Positions 1 through 8,384 of a stretch of 64,000 bases of DNA are shown piece by piece (within the stretch, counting starts at the first letter, position 1; every line of letters starts with the position of its first letter). This DNA comes from Gammaproteobacteria bacterium (GTDB lineage: Bacteria > Pseudomonadota > Gammaproteobacteria > Pseudomonadales > Halieaceae): assembly GCA_024742415.1 (NCBI GenBank), contig JANSYN010000004.1, forward strand, positions 248,001 to 312,000, written 5' to 3'. The notes beneath the pieces are model-generated. The model ran no database searches. It was not told the origin of the DNA and saw only the letters and a list, made by a program, of their open reading frames with translations. The position numbers and the translations under genes are program-made.

Positions 1-285
1 GTAAAGGTCGGGCCGTTTAAACTGCGCTGCTGCTGGTCACTACTGTTAACAGCTCTGACCTCGACAGCGTTCGCAGTTTATTGCTATCAAGCCGCCGCCC
101 TGATCATCCGTGCGCTGGCGACTGCGCGCTCCTGCCCTCTTGATGGAAGCAGTTTGACTTGTCCACCCGGCCTAAAGTTCCAACGCCCTTGTGTGCGTTA
201 CAGCAGGCACGTTACTTCAGGCAAACCGGCCAGCGCGACGATCTTTACTGTATCACCGCCACCGCTACGCAGATACAGGGATTAG
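1..285 (+). CDS. possible 3' end of an upstream gene (partial)
   Basis: Frame 1 is open from the first base to a TAG at 283-285 and gives about 94 residues with no ATG. It contains a hydrophobic stretch around residues 13-40, and its early codons are G/C-rich at the third position, like a real gene. The last third is Arg/Pro/Ser-rich and unremarkable. It may be the tail of a membrane or exported protein starting outside the window, or a chance open frame. I do not recognise it. Confidence 0.25.
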   Translation, partial: VKVGPFKLRCCWSLLLTALTSTAFAVYCYQAAALIIRALATARSCPLDGSSLTCPPGLKFQRPCVRYSRHVTSGKPASATIFTVSPPPLRRYRD

Positions 286-504
286 CAGTTGCTGTGACAC
301 AATTCACACAAGCCAGTTTCGTAGTGTGCAATACGGCTCGGGTCAGTTAATGCAAATATTGTGCCTCAAACCTAAAAAGACTAACTAAAACAACAGGATG
401 TGATTCGCTCGAGTGCGGCCCCCGTTTCACTCCCCTAATGCCCGACCGGGTTTGTAAATAATCCTGACGTGCACTTTGGCAGCTCGGTAGGCGCACCGCC
501 GGTC
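286..504. other. non-coding stretch, nothing recognised
   Basis: No ORF here has convincing composition or a ribosome binding site. I see no tRNA, terminator with a T-run or clear promoter. It separates the possible partial gene at the left edge from the small minus-strand membrane protein. Confidence 0.4.
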
Positions 505-714
505 CTACACTTTCGAGCGCCCCTGGGCCGCCAACTCTTCCAGTTTGATCAAGCAGCCGAAAACCATGAGTCCAACGCCGACATTAAACAACGTCGTCGA
601 TTGGAAACCGAGTACATAGAACAGGCCGGCGACCCGTGCCAGTCCGGCCACTGCACAGACGGCCATGCCAATAAATCCCGAGATTGAGCCTGCGAGGACG
701 ATATTTTTATTCAC
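505..714 (-). CDS. small two-helix membrane protein
   Basis: A 69-residue protein of unknown function. Two hydrophobic segments (about residues 5-28 and 40-57) are rich in Gly, Ala and Val and linked by a short loop; the C-terminus is short and charged. I start at the GTG at 714 because an AGGAG sits 8 nt upstream; a GTG nine bases further out lies directly against that AGGAG and is too close to use it. It is divergent from the large polysaccharide operon, so the 715-898 gap probably carries both promoters. It could be an inner-membrane accessory of the locus or an unrelated neighbour. Confidence 0.55.
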   Translation of the reverse strand: MNKNIVLAGSISGFIGMAVCAVAGLARVAGLFYVLGFQSTTLFNVGVGLMVFGCLIKLEELAAQGRSKV

Positions 715-898
715 TGGTGTCACTCCTGATAAGCGTTTGGAAGTACACGCTGGTAGGCGCGATTGCGATGCCAGTCGTGCGCAGTTCGCAGTTTAGACAA
801 AAAAGGCAACAGGGGTAACCGCAATGTCTCTTGCAAAGCCATCATAACTCTGTAAAGCTCTGATTTATCTCCATTTTGCACAGAGTGGCCAGCCTGGG

Positions 899-3208
899 AT
901 GTACGAGCTCTTTTACAACTTGAAGGCAGAGCCGTTTCGTCTGAGCCCCGACCACAAGTTCTGTTACGAGCATACCGGCTACGCCAAGGCACGTGCCTAT
1001 ATGGCCTACGCGTTTCTACGCGCTGAGGGCTTTGTGATGATTACGGGGCGACCGGGCACCGGCAAGACCACCCTGGTGGGCGAACTGGTCGAGAACCTCG
1101 CCAGGGATAACGTCTCAACTGCGAACCTCGTCTGTACCCAGCTGGGTGCCGATGATCTCCTCAAGACCGTCGCCTATAACTTTGGCATTCAGGCCGACAG
1201 CGTCGACAAAGCCGAGCTGTTGCAGCATTTATCGACATTGTTCCACCGTTGGCACCGGGATGGGCGCCGCGCCCTGCTCGTTGTGGACGAAGCGCAGGAT
1301 TTGTCGCTGCCGGCAATGGAAGAGCTGCGCCTGCTGACGAATATCCAGAAAGATGGCCAGCCACTACTGCAGATCTTTCTGTTGGGTCAACCGGAATTGC
1401 GCGAACTCATCCTGTCTCCCGAGATGGAGCAAGTGCACCAGCGTATTGTGGCGGCCAGCCATCTCGAGGGGCTGGCAGCGGATGAAGTCGAAAACTACGT
1501 AATGCACCGATTGCTCAAGGTCGGTTGGGCCGGCGACCCGGCGATCAGTCGTGCTATTTTTCCACTCATACACCAGTTCAGCGAGGGCGTTCCAAGGCGC
1601 ATTAATCTGATTTGTAGTCGGCTCTTTCTGCATGGCGGCGTAGAGCAACGCCATGAGATCAGTGTCGCGGATCTAAGGGTGGTTATTGGCGAGCTGCAAT
1701 CCGAGCATCTTGCAGCGGGCACCAGAATCCTCCCCGAGGATTTCGAACTGGCCGGCCAGCAGGAGTGGGTACAGGTGCCAGAGAGCGCGATGGTCGAGAA
1801 GCGCCAGTCCGAGTTGCATTTGCGGGCGGTCAGTAACTCGGCACCCGCCCGGCCCGCCCCTACATCTACTGGCGAAACGACGCCCGGTTTGGCTGGTGCG
1901 GCGGCAAAAAAAAAAGGGGTAGCCGATCGCCTGCCACGGGAAAAAACAACTCCGCTGGATGAGCAATGGCCGCGCACCGGCGCAGCCCCACAAACCCAGG
2001 CGCCGCAGGATACACCCCGCGAGCCATTAGAGCCTGCGGTGTCGCCGTTTACGGAACGCAAGGCCGACACGGATCGCGCACGTTCCTACCCTGTGCGCAG
2101 CACCGAGCCCTCGTTGGATGATGCCGGCCGCCCCGGTGGCTCCGGGCGCAGCGAGAGGGCGTCAAAAGCCGCACGTGCACGGGGCAGGACGGCGTCCGTC
2201 GACAAGGCCGCTGCCGGGCAGGGGAGCGCTCCCTCGCGGTTTCGCCCCTTTGTCATCCTGATGACCGTGCTCGTGCTGTTTGCGCTTGCAGCGGGAGTCT
2301 TCTTGCTGCCTTATATTGCCGCCGACAAGCGCTTCGCGGATCTTGCCTGGTGGAATGAGGGTGCTGCTGTAGTGCCCGCAGTGGCCTCGGGCGATGATGC
2401 TGTGTTGCGCACGGTAGGGCCGGAAGAGGATTCAGCGGCAGTGTTCGATAAGCCCGCACTGGCTGGCGATGCGGGGCGCCTCGGCGGCGACCTGGCGCCA
2501 GGTGACAGCGCTTCGCCTATGACCGCAGACTGGAATGCGGACATGAATGGGGATATGAATTCGCGCGGCGCCAGCTTCGACAAGCGCGCAACTGCGCCCG
2601 GCCCCGCACCGTTGCCCGTGGCCCCCAGCGCGCTTGATGATCCTGGCCTGCCACTGCAGCAACCCGAGGCAGGCAGAGAGCGTGCGCCAGTGGAAGCCCC
2701 GCAACGTGGTCTCGCGCCGCTGGCCTCCAGCGCTGGAGCCGGTGCAGAAGACATCGATGAATGGGTCGATGGCGACAGCGGCACGCTTGTCGACCCCGCG
2801 CAGATCACAGCAGCGGCGGCCCCTGAACCCGCAGTGGCAAGTCTCGACCAGCCTTTGATGCTGTTGGTGGGTTTTTCCTTCGACAGCGTTCGGCTCGAGG
2901 AGGAAGCGCTTGCCGTGCTGGCCGAGGCGGCACGCGTACTGGAGCGGCAGTGGTCCAGTCGCGCTGAAATTACCGGGTTTGCAGACCAGTCAGGTGATGC
3001 CGTATACAACCTCGACCTGTCCTGGGATCGGGCACGCGCGGTCGAAGAGTATCTGGTCGCCGCAGGCATCGACAGGCAGCGCCTGGAAGTGGAAGGGCGC
3101 GGGGTGGTAAGTGAATTGACGCCCAGTGAGATGGCGGACAATAAACCTGCCGCGGATGCGGAACGCAATCGAATTGTGCAGATCAAAATTTACCCTGGGC
3201 CCGAATAG
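899..3208 (+). CDS. XrtA-associated secretion ATPase fused to an OmpA-like domain
   Basis: 769 residues. Residues 1-270 are an ExeA/GspA-type AAA ATPase of the PEP-CTERM locus family: Walker A GRPGTGKTT at 50-58, Walker B VVDEAQD at 128-134. A long Pro/Ala/Arg-rich linker follows, then one membrane helix near 449-473, a second low-complexity linker, and an OmpA-like peptidoglycan-binding domain from about 650 (conserved pieces TGFADQSG, WDRARAVEEYL, AERNRIVQI). Family members are usually ATPase only. The layout suggests an inner-membrane ATPase tethered to the cell wall beside the export machinery, comparable to ExeA, which carries a different peptidoglycan-binding domain. First gene of the main operon; the ribosome binding site is weak. 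A run of ten A at 1906-1915 lies in the linker. Confidence 0.88.
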   Translation: MYELFYNLKAEPFRLSPDHKFCYEHTGYAKARAYMAYAFLRAEGFVMITGRPGTGKTTLVGELVENLARDNVSTANLVCTQLGADDLLKTVAYNFGIQADSVDKAELLQHLSTLFHRWHRDGRRALLVVDEAQDLSLPAMEELRLLTNIQKDGQPLLQIFLLGQPELRELILSPEMEQVHQRIVAASHLEGLAADEVENYVMHRLLKVGWAGDPAISRAIFPLIHQFSEGVPRRINLICSRLFLHGGVEQRHEISVADLRVVIGELQSEHLAAGTRILPEDFELAGQQEWVQVPESAMVEKRQSELHLRAVSNSAPARPAPTSTGETTPGLAGAAAKKKGVADRLPREKTTPLDEQWPRTGAAPQTQAPQDTPREPLEPAVSPFTERKADTDRARSYPVRSTEPSLDDAGRPGGSGRSERASKAARARGRTASVDKAAAGQGSAPSRFRPFVILMTVLVLFALAAGVFLLPYIAADKRFADLAWWNEGAAVVPAVASGDDAVLRTVGPEEDSAAVFDKPALAGDAGRLGGDLAPGDSASPMTADWNADMNGDMNSRGASFDKRATAPGPAPLPVAPSALDDPGLPLQQPEAGRERAPVEAPQRGLAPLASSAGAGAEDIDEWVDGDSGTLVDPAQITAAAAPEPAVASLDQPLMLLVGFSFDSVRLEEEALAVLAEAARVLERQWSSRAEITGFADQSGDAVYNLDLSWDRARAVEEYLVAAGIDRQRLEVEGRGVVSELTPSEMADNKPAADAERNRIVQIKIYPGPE
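1906..1915 (+). repeat. A10 homopolymer in the ATPase linker
   Basis: Ten consecutive A followed by GGGG, read as Ala-Lys-Lys-Lys-Gly in frame. Loss of one A puts a TAG at 1920-1922 in frame, leaving an ATPase-only protein of about 340 residues. Gain of one A also ends the frame soon after. The tract is a candidate slippage or phase-variation site. Confidence 0.7.
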
Positions 3209-3421
3209 TGGTTAGTTTTTGCAGGCGATTTATACGTTGGCAAAGTGCGTTATGATCCCTCTCGAAGCGGCAAGGACCGGCATCGGAAACCTTGTTCACA
3301 ATGCCCGAAGTATCTCTGTGACGTTGTTCACAGTGTCTGTCTGTTGCGGCATTGCCGCCTTGGGCGCCATGATAGACTTTTCCAATAACACAGGGGTTGT
3401 AAGTACCCACAGGAGTTCAAT
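3209..3421 (+). promoter_or_regulatory. intergenic region before the export gene
   Basis: This 213-bp gap is long for the operon. It contains the word TTGTTCACA twice (near 3292 and 3324) and ends in a CAGGAG ribosome binding site 6 nt before the ATG at 3422. A 68-residue ORF inside it has no gene-like features. It may hold an internal promoter, but I see no clear -35/-10 pair. Confidence 0.35.
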
Positions 3422-4075
3422 ATGACTGTTCAGGCTGCCACACCAGGCCTTTCTTCTTTGCCCCGGTATGTTGGGCTTATTATCTGCGCACTGATGCTAT
3501 TGCTTGTGATGGGCTGTAGTGGAACCTCCTATCCGCCCGTGCCGGAGTCACAGCGCAACGTTGAAGTTGACTACGACTACATCCTCGGCCCGGGTGATTC
3601 GGTGTCGATTTATGTCTGGGGGAATGAAGAGTTGAGCACCGGCGGCACAGTGCGCCCAGACGGCAAGCTCACAACTCATCTGGTGGAAGATCTTCAAGCC
3701 AGCGGTAAAACTTCAACACAACTGGCGCGCGACATTGAACGCGCTTACTCAGAGTACGTGCGTGAGCCGGTGGTCAGCGTGATGGTCGGCGGTTTTAGCG
3801 GTGTGCCCGAGCAAATGATTCGCGTGATGGGTGAGGCAACCAATCCCAAGCGCGTGCCTTTCAAGAAGCACATGACCCTGCTTGATCTCATGATCGGCGT
3901 TGGCGGACTGACCCCTTTTGCCGATGGCAACAATTCGGTACTGGTGCGCATGGTAGACGGCAAACAGACGACGTACGCGTTGCGCCTGGATGATCTGGTG
4001 CGCGAAGGGGATATCACCGCCAACATCAATATGATGCCGGGTGACATTGTCATTATCGCTGAGTCCTGGTTCTAG
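3422..4075 (+). CDS. XrtA-type polysaccharide export lipoprotein (Wza-like)
   Basis: 217 residues. A signal peptide with lipobox LVMGC puts the lipidated cysteine at about residue 32. From residue 50 comes the polysaccharide-export domain (DYDYILGPGDSVSIYVWG), then SLBB-like sequence to the end. Members of this family form or line the outer-membrane export channel for exopolysaccharide; the short length fits the PEP-CTERM-linked subfamily. CAGGAG lies 6 nt before the ATG. It is followed by the chain-length gene after 34 bp, the usual order in XrtA loci. Confidence 0.93.
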   Translation: MTVQAATPGLSSLPRYVGLIICALMLLLVMGCSGTSYPPVPESQRNVEVDYDYILGPGDSVSIYVWGNEELSTGGTVRPDGKLTTHLVEDLQASGKTSTQLARDIERAYSEYVREPVVSVMVGGFSGVPEQMIRVMGEATNPKRVPFKKHMTLLDLMIGVGGLTPFADGNNSVLVRMVDGKQTTYALRLDDLVREGDITANINMMPGDIVIIAESWF

Positions 4076-4109
4076 GGATTTCAGGCAGGCGGCAAAACGG
4101 ATTTAGCAC

Positions 4110-5738
4110 ATGCAAGATATACTGGGCCAGGTTTTTTCCTACGTTTGGGGTGTATGGCGCCATCGCTGGCTGGCGCTGGTGATCGCCTGGCTCGTGGCTA
4201 TTGGCGGCTGGATCTGGGTGTGGCAACTGCCTGAGTCTTATGTCGCCAAAGCCCGCGTGTACGTCGATACCAACAGTGTACTGCGCCCCTTGTTGCGCGG
4301 TCTGGCAGTGCAGCCGGACGTTGAAGAGCGCATCGGGCTGCTCAGTCGAACGCTGTTGAGTCGCCCTAACCTCGAGAAGCTGATGCGCATGACGGACCTG
4401 GATCTGCAGGTCACTACCGCTAAGGAAAAAGACGAACTACTCTCTGAGTTGCAAAGGGCTATCCATCTGGGAGCCGGGCGCAGGGACCCTTCACTGTATT
4501 CCATCAGCGTGCGCGATCCTGATCGTGACACCGCCAAGCGCGTTGCGCAGGCATTGATTACTGTGTTTATCGAGAGTTCGCTCAGCGGTAAGCGCGAAGA
4601 CAGTTCAGGTGCCCAGGACTTTCTCGACGAACAGATCAAGGAATACGAAGCACGTCTGATTTCTGCGGAAACGCGTTCAGCGAACTTCCGCCAGAAGCAC
4701 ATCGATATTCTCGGTGGCAGTGGTGGTTATTATCGCAATCTGAACAGTGCCCGGGCACGCTTGCGCCAGGCACAACTGAACCTTAAGGAAGAACAGAACC
4801 GCGTGGTCGATCTGCAGCGCCAGATTGATGGCGAAGACCCGCTCTATATGCCCAGTCGAGAACCGGCAAGGCTGCCTTCGCAGCCCCAGGGCCCGAAACT
4901 GCCACCAGCAAACTCACAATACCTCGAGCAAATTCGCAGTGCCGAAGCGGCGCTGGATGACCTGCAGCTAAAATACACGGATCGCCACCCCGAGGTACGA
5001 CGAACCATGTCGCTGATAGAGGATTTGAAGGCTCGGCAGGCGGCCGAAGATGCTGAGCGTAGAGCGCAACTACGGGCCTTGAACAATAAGCGCAGGGCGG
5101 GAGAAACCATCCAGGAGATTGACCTGGGCGACCTTTCAGGCCTTGCCAATAGCCCTGTGTATCTCAATATGAAGAAGATGCTGGCGGAGTCCAAGTCGCG
5201 TGTAGCGGCACTGCAGGTCCGGGTCAAAGAGTACCAGGACAGCGTCCGGGAACTGGAAGAGAAGGTCAATACGATTCCGCAGATCGAAGGCCAGTTAAAG
5301 CAGATGGACAGGGATTACGGCGTCATTCGGGGCCAGCACAGTGCATTGCTCAAACGTCGCGAGACGGCGCGCATGGGCCAGGATGTCGAGCAAAAAGCCA
5401 GCGATGTCACCTTCCGTGTGATTGATCCACCTTATGTTCCGCTCAAGCCCAGCGAACCCAACAAGGCAATGTTGAACGGTATCGTACTGCTGGGATCCCT
5501 GGGTGTGGGAATTGCCTTGAGCTTCCTGGTGTCATTGCTCAACCCTGTTTTCTTCGACTCGCGGACGCTTTCTTCAACGACCGGGCTACCCGTGCTGGGT
5601 TCGGTAACGATCAATTTACAGCCCGAGGAAAAACGCAGGGAACGCATAGCAACGGCGGCTTTTGCATCGCTCACGGTGGGACTGCTAATCGCTTTTGTGG
5701 GTATGACATTAACGACAGGCGGATCACTGTTTGCCTGA
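4110..5738 (+). CDS. XrtA-type polysaccharide chain-length determinant (Wzz-like)
   Basis: 542 residues. N-terminal membrane helix about residues 20-40, a large periplasmic part with long coiled-coil segments, and two C-terminal hydrophobic segments near 450-478 and 515-537. The family is a polysaccharide co-polymerase that controls chain length and works with a separate BY-kinase, which is encoded next. A Pro-rich PPYVPLKPSEPN motif precedes the second membrane helix, as is typical of Wzz proteins. The cytoplasmic kinase domain is not fused here. Confidence 0.92.
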   Translation: MQDILGQVFSYVWGVWRHRWLALVIAWLVAIGGWIWVWQLPESYVAKARVYVDTNSVLRPLLRGLAVQPDVEERIGLLSRTLLSRPNLEKLMRMTDLDLQVTTAKEKDELLSELQRAIHLGAGRRDPSLYSISVRDPDRDTAKRVAQALITVFIESSLSGKREDSSGAQDFLDEQIKEYEARLISAETRSANFRQKHIDILGGSGGYYRNLNSARARLRQAQLNLKEEQNRVVDLQRQIDGEDPLYMPSREPARLPSQPQGPKLPPANSQYLEQIRSAEAALDDLQLKYTDRHPEVRRTMSLIEDLKARQAAEDAERRAQLRALNNKRRAGETIQEIDLGDLSGLANSPVYLNMKKMLAESKSRVAALQVRVKEYQDSVRELEEKVNTIPQIEGQLKQMDRDYGVIRGQHSALLKRRETARMGQDVEQKASDVTFRVIDPPYVPLKPSEPNKAMLNGIVLLGSLGVGIALSFLVSLLNPVFFDSRTLSSTTGLPVLGSVTINLQPEEKRRERIATAAFASLTVGLLIAFVGMTLTTGGSLFA

Positions 5739-5797
5739 TCGGGTAGCACTGTGACATTACAACAATATTGGGGCAGGTTTAACGTGCGGGAAGGGTC

Positions 5798-6877
5798 ATG
5801 AGTATTATCGAGAAGGCGGTTAATGCCCTTGGCAAAGGCGATGCGTCGCGGGATTCCGCGAAGGGCGGCACCGGCGCGCACGACAATTCTGCGCAGGATG
5901 CGAGCACCGTAGAGCGTGCCGCGGAAAGTGTCACCGAAAACGTTTCTGAGAACATTTCTGAGAACATTTCTGAGAACAAAGTATCTTCCGGTACCGACTA
6001 CAATGCCGAACCCGAAACGCGCATCGAACCGGTCACTGCAGCGCCCACGACGCCATCGTTTTCGGTTCATGCGGACGGCTACGAACGCAGCTCGATCATT
6101 TCGGACAAGTACCTGAAGCTCAACTTTGAGGAGCTGCGCCAGCTGGGTTTGTTGACGCCGAACGTACCGCGAAGCGCCATTGCGGAAGAGTTCAGAACCA
6201 TCAAGCGGCCACTGATTTCCAATATCAACGGTGGTGATTCGTTTGATCCTATCAAGTACGGCAACCTGATCATGGTGACCAGCGCACTCGAGGGCGACGG
6301 CAAAACATTTACCTCTATAAGCCTGGCGATCAGTATTGCGATGGAGCAGGACAAAACCGTGCTTTTTGTCGATGCCGACACCGCAAAAGCAGAAGCTGGC
6401 CGCATACTCGGCATACCTTCGGATTGCCCGGGCCTGATTGACGTACTGGAGGATGACAACGTCGATGTCTCAGATGTCGTGCTGCGCACCAATATTGAGA
6501 AGCTCAGGATTCTTCCGGCGGGCGATCTTCACACCCATGCCAATGAATTGCTGGCGAGCGACAGGATGCGCCAGCTGATGATCGAGATGTCCGAGGCGTA
6601 TTCCGATCGCGTCATCGTGTTTGACTCGCCACCCTTGCTACTGACCACAGAGGCTGCCGTGCTGGCCAACTTTATGGGCCAGATTGTTTTTGTTGTCAGT
6701 GCGGACATGACGCCGCAGCATGCGGTCACACAGGCAGTAGAACATATTGGCGAGGACAAAATGGTCGGTATGGTATTGAACCGGGCCCGTCGTCGCAGCA
6801 ATCCCTACTACTACACCTATGGCGAAGTGTATGGCTATGGGCGTAACCGGCAGACCGGTGGGGCAGAGGCGGGATAG
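5798..6877 (+). CDS. XrtA-type tyrosine-protein kinase (BY-kinase)
   Basis: 359 residues. Residues 1-95 are a polar, low-complexity N-terminus. The kinase domain has Walker A SALEGDGKT (162-170), Walker A' VLFVDAD (188-194) and Walker B VIVFDSPPL (272-280). A tyrosine cluster near the C-terminus (NPYYYTYGEVYGYG) is the expected autophosphorylation tail. Its partner is the chain-length protein just upstream; a matching phosphatase domain occurs in the fusion at 28948-30693. A 12-bp tandem repeat encodes three near-identical Ser-Glu-Asn units at about residues 50-61. The ATG follows GGAAGGG. Confidence 0.93.
   Translation: MSIIEKAVNALGKGDASRDSAKGGTGAHDNSAQDASTVERAAESVTENVSENISENISENKVSSGTDYNAEPETRIEPVTAAPTTPSFSVHADGYERSSIISDKYLKLNFEELRQLGLLTPNVPRSAIAEEFRTIKRPLISNINGGDSFDPIKYGNLIMVTSALEGDGKTFTSISLAISIAMEQDKTVLFVDADTAKAEAGRILGIPSDCPGLIDVLEDDNVDVSDVVLRTNIEKLRILPAGDLHTHANELLASDRMRQLMIEMSEAYSDRVIVFDSPPLLLTTEAAVLANFMGQIVFVVSADMTPQHAVTQAVEHIGEDKMVGMVLNRARRRSNPYYYTYGEVYGYGRNRQTGGAEAG
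5945..5980 (+). repeat. 12-bp tandem repeat, three units, in the BY-kinase gene
   Basis: TCTGAGAACATT occurs twice in tandem, followed by a third unit ending in AAA instead of ATT. It encodes Ser-Glu-Asn-Ile steps in the disordered N-terminus. The unit is a multiple of three, so copy-number change would keep the frame. Confidence 0.85.
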
Positions 6878-6882
6878 CAACC

Positions 6883-8373
6883 ATGCGAACTGTTCCCGAT
6901 CACATAACAATGAGCAGTTTTGCGGTCTGTACGGTAGCAACCCTGCTGGCCTCAAACGCTGCAGTAGCGGCCACCAACTATGAGATAAGCGCCAATGTGA
7001 CCCCGAGTATTACCTACTCGGATAACATCTGCCTGTCCAATGACAACGAAAAGGATGGGTGGTTTGCGTCGCTGACACCGTCTGCTGCGATTTCTGGCAA
7101 GAGTCGCAAGAGTCGCTTCAGTGTCCGCGGCTCCATCAACCTCAATACACTGACCAATAGCCTTCTGAACAGCAAAGGCTGTATCGGTAATTTTGATGAT
7201 CGCAATCGCTACAATCCGGAGTTCTTCGGTAACTTCAACACCGTGCTGGTGAGTAACCTGCTGGATGTGTCGGCGCGGGCGCGGGTTGGGCAGAACGAGG
7301 TGAGTACCAGGTTTCGCGGCGGTGATGATGAATTCGATCGAACCGGAACCGGCAATACGTTTTATCGCTATTCCGTGACGCCAAGAGTCCGTTATCGACT
7401 CAATAGCAGCTACTCTACAACCGCCAGCTACACCTTCGATGAAGTGCTCAACGATAACCGGTTTCTCACTGACAGCCGTCGTCATGCGGTGGTGGGCACC
7501 CTGAATTATACCAAGCCCTCCAACTGGACACGCTCGGCCAGGGTGCGCTCGTCACGACTGGAATATGATGAGAATTTTAACGGCGTCCAGAGGCGCGACA
7601 GCGAGTTTACCTCGCTGCGCTTCAACCTTGGCTATCGCTTCAGCAACAAGTTGTCCGTTAATGGCAGCATTGGGCACGAGTGGAATAATTTCCAGACATT
7701 GATTCCGCGCGATGAAGACGGCAATGCATGGCAGGCCACGGTGCTCTGGACGCCCTCACCGCGAACGACGGTGAGCGTTGGTCAAGGCGACAGATTTTTT
7801 GGCAGGACGCCAAGAATTAATATCTCCCATCAGCATAAGCGCAGCCATTTTACCGCCCGCTACGCGCGTGAGCTGCGTTTCCGGCGCGACATCACAACAG
7901 AGGATCTGGAAGGGTTTCCCCTGGATATCGAGAATATCTCCAATCCCGCGCTGTATACCGAAACGCCGATAATTGAGGAGCGCCTGTCAGCAGGGTGGGC
8001 CTGGAAGGGGCGGGCGTCGACGCTGGCACTGACGGGAAACTACTCCGAGCAAACGCGTACGGAAGATGGCGAGGAGGCAATATTCCGCGACGTGCGCGTG
8101 ACCTTCATACCGCAATGGTCAGGAACCTATAACTTCTCCGGCTCCCTGGGCTGGCGCGACGACGAGCCGCGTGGACGGCTGTTTGACCTCAATACGCCGA
8201 TTATCGGAGATGCCTCCTCGCAGGCATGGACGATGACCCTCACCACATCCCGTACCCTGAGCAGCCGCCTGAATGTTGCACTGACTTACGTATTTACGGA
8301 TCGCACAGGCAATACAACCCTGGCCGATTACCAGGAGAACCGGATTACTGCCTCATTTGGCATTCGCTTTTAA
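6883..8373 (+). CDS. PEP-CTERM system-associated outer-membrane beta-barrel
   Basis: 496 residues with a signal peptide (hydrophobic about 10-27, cut after Ala near 29). The rest has alternating polar/hydrophobic strands and many Arg, Asn, Tyr and Thr, and ends in a classical outer-membrane C-terminal pattern finishing in Phe (RITASFGIRF). Such barrels accompany XrtA loci and are thought to act in export or anchoring of the polysaccharide; the exact role is not established. Starts 5 bp after the kinase stop. Met10 is an alternative start that would still leave a short signal peptide. Confidence 0.88.
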   Translation: MRTVPDHITMSSFAVCTVATLLASNAAVAATNYEISANVTPSITYSDNICLSNDNEKDGWFASLTPSAAISGKSRKSRFSVRGSINLNTLTNSLLNSKGCIGNFDDRNRYNPEFFGNFNTVLVSNLLDVSARARVGQNEVSTRFRGGDDEFDRTGTGNTFYRYSVTPRVRYRLNSSYSTTASYTFDEVLNDNRFLTDSRRHAVVGTLNYTKPSNWTRSARVRSSRLEYDENFNGVQRRDSEFTSLRFNLGYRFSNKLSVNGSIGHEWNNFQTLIPRDEDGNAWQATVLWTPSPRTTVSVGQGDRFFGRTPRINISHQHKRSHFTARYARELRFRRDITTEDLEGFPLDIENISNPALYTETPIIEERLSAGWAWKGRASTLALTGNYSEQTRTEDGEEAIFRDVRVTFIPQWSGTYNFSGSLGWRDDEPRGRLFDLNTPIIGDASSQAWTMTLTTSRTLSSRLNVALTYVFTDRTGNTTLADYQENRITASFGIRF

Positions 8374-8384
8374 ACGGAGTTGCC

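Noticed and set aside
2311-3186. 291-residue minus-strand ORF, Ser/Arg/Ala-rich
   Set aside because: Opposite-strand shadow of the GC-rich linker and OmpA part of the fusion ATPase; no ribosome site or domain.
3219-3425. 68-residue ORF before the export lipoprotein gene
   Set aside because: No ribosome site, poor codon pattern, and it runs into the start of the export gene.
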